Below are positions 55,823 to 56,110 of a stretch of 56,110 bases of DNA, in pieces (the stretch's first letter is position 1; every line of letters begins with the position of its first letter). The notes beneath the pieces are model-generated. The model was not told the DNA's origin and did no database searches. It saw nothing but the letters and a program-made list of their open reading frames with translations. Origin of the DNA: a virus; IMG/VR virus record IMGVR_UViG_3300047550_002572, positions 1 through 56,110 of that record. The stretch is one strand, 5' to 3'. A program made the translations under genes and the position numbers.

Positions 55823-56110
55823 TACTCCGCGCCGAGGAAACCCTCCTGCACACACACACACAGAGAGACCCTACCCGACCTTTGCAATACATACTAGAGG
55901 GGTTAATTGCCCACGCACACCTGCACTACATACCCACAGGCCATACCACCACCCACAGCAACCAAGCAACACCCACACCAGAGCAACCAACACCCCAAGC
56001 TGAAGCAAAACCATACCACCTATACCACCCATACCATCCATACTAGGGGGGCTAATCCACTACAATACTTCAAGTCGGGGTGGACCCAGGCTTAGGGGCC
56101 CCATCAGGGC
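55823..56110. other. Right-end non-coding region, C/A-rich with repeats
   Basis: No gene is supported here. From about 55850 to 56050 the + strand is strongly C- and A-rich. It carries a CACACACACACACA run, repeated CCATACC/TATACCACC units and a near-identical repeat CATACTAG(A/G)GGGG(T/C)TAAT at 55890-55907 and 56039-56056. The last 50 bases (from 56060) return to average composition. No copy of the left-end sequence was found, so direct terminal repeats are not evident. Confidence 0.6.

Noticed and set aside
1-56110. Direct terminal repeats
   Set aside because: The first 60 bases were compared by eye with the last 300 and no copy was found; short or internal repeats cannot be excluded.
1-56110. 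CRISPR arrays, tRNA genes and an integrase
   Set aside because: None was recognised. The repeat clusters lack regular spacers, and no cloverleaf or tyrosine/serine recombinase motif was noticed. A tRNA scan program would be decisive.

Overview
This window reads as an essentially complete genome of a tailed, podovirus-like double-stranded DNA phage, or a full contig of one. It is GC-rich (high fifties percent by eye) and tightly packed, with many ATGA or GTGA stop/start overlaps and AGGAGG-type ribosome binding sites. No bacterial housekeeping gene, tRNA, integrase or CRISPR array was seen. Promoters are of the sigma-70 type (TTGACA-17-TATATT and similar) and two perfect DnaA boxes are present, so the host is a bacterium. 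Its phylum cannot be fixed from the sequence.

The genome has two convergent arms. The left arm (about 340-21444, + strand) holds early and replication genes. It begins with a strong promoter and a string of small genes (418-2492). This string encodes an AcrIII-1 (DUF1874) cyclic-oligoadenylate ring nuclease that should disarm type III CRISPR signalling, a very acidic 78-residue protein and several small Cys-rich or ribbon-helix-helix-like proteins. An SNF2 helicase gene follows, then a regulatory region (4173-4822). This region has a 28-bp dyad, repeats, two DnaA boxes, an operator-like palindrome over a promoter, a likely short terminated RNA, an HNH endonuclease gene and a second promoter. 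Next come a PAPS-reductase-like gene, a family A DNA polymerase with an N-terminal uracil-DNA-glycosylase-like domain, an SSB-like protein, RecA, a DnaB helicase split over two frames, an MT-A70 methylase, a zinc-ribbon/TOPRIM primase, an SbcD/SbcC (T4 gp47/gp46-like) pair with a cytosine methyltransferase gene between them, a structural-looking gene with its own promoter, and a RusA-like resolvase.

The right arm (about 55775 down to 21446, - strand) holds packaging, virion and lysis genes. From right to left these are small regulators, a Dps-like protein, a candidate small terminase, a CHAP endolysin, the large terminase, portal, a row of tiny basic proteins, scaffold, an N4-gp56-family major capsid protein, connector and tail-hub proteins, fibre/collar proteins, a GNAT acetyltransferase, a large block of probable DNA-ejection proteins, tail-tip proteins, and a holin with a second membrane protein. 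The ejection block includes a 2266-residue protein with two peptidoglycan-degrading domains. It also includes a 921-residue protein whose N-terminus is a complete cytosine-C5 methyltransferase.

The most unusual points are the methyltransferase fused to a virion/ejection-type protein, a second cytosine methyltransferase gene whose C-terminal half appears coding in two frames, the UDG-polymerase fusion that lacks the usual HPx histidine and carries Leu at the O-helix 762 position, the AcrIII-1 gene in the first operon, and the compact origin/small-RNA region. With the MT-A70 methylase, they suggest a phage equipped against restriction and type III CRISPR from the moment of DNA entry.
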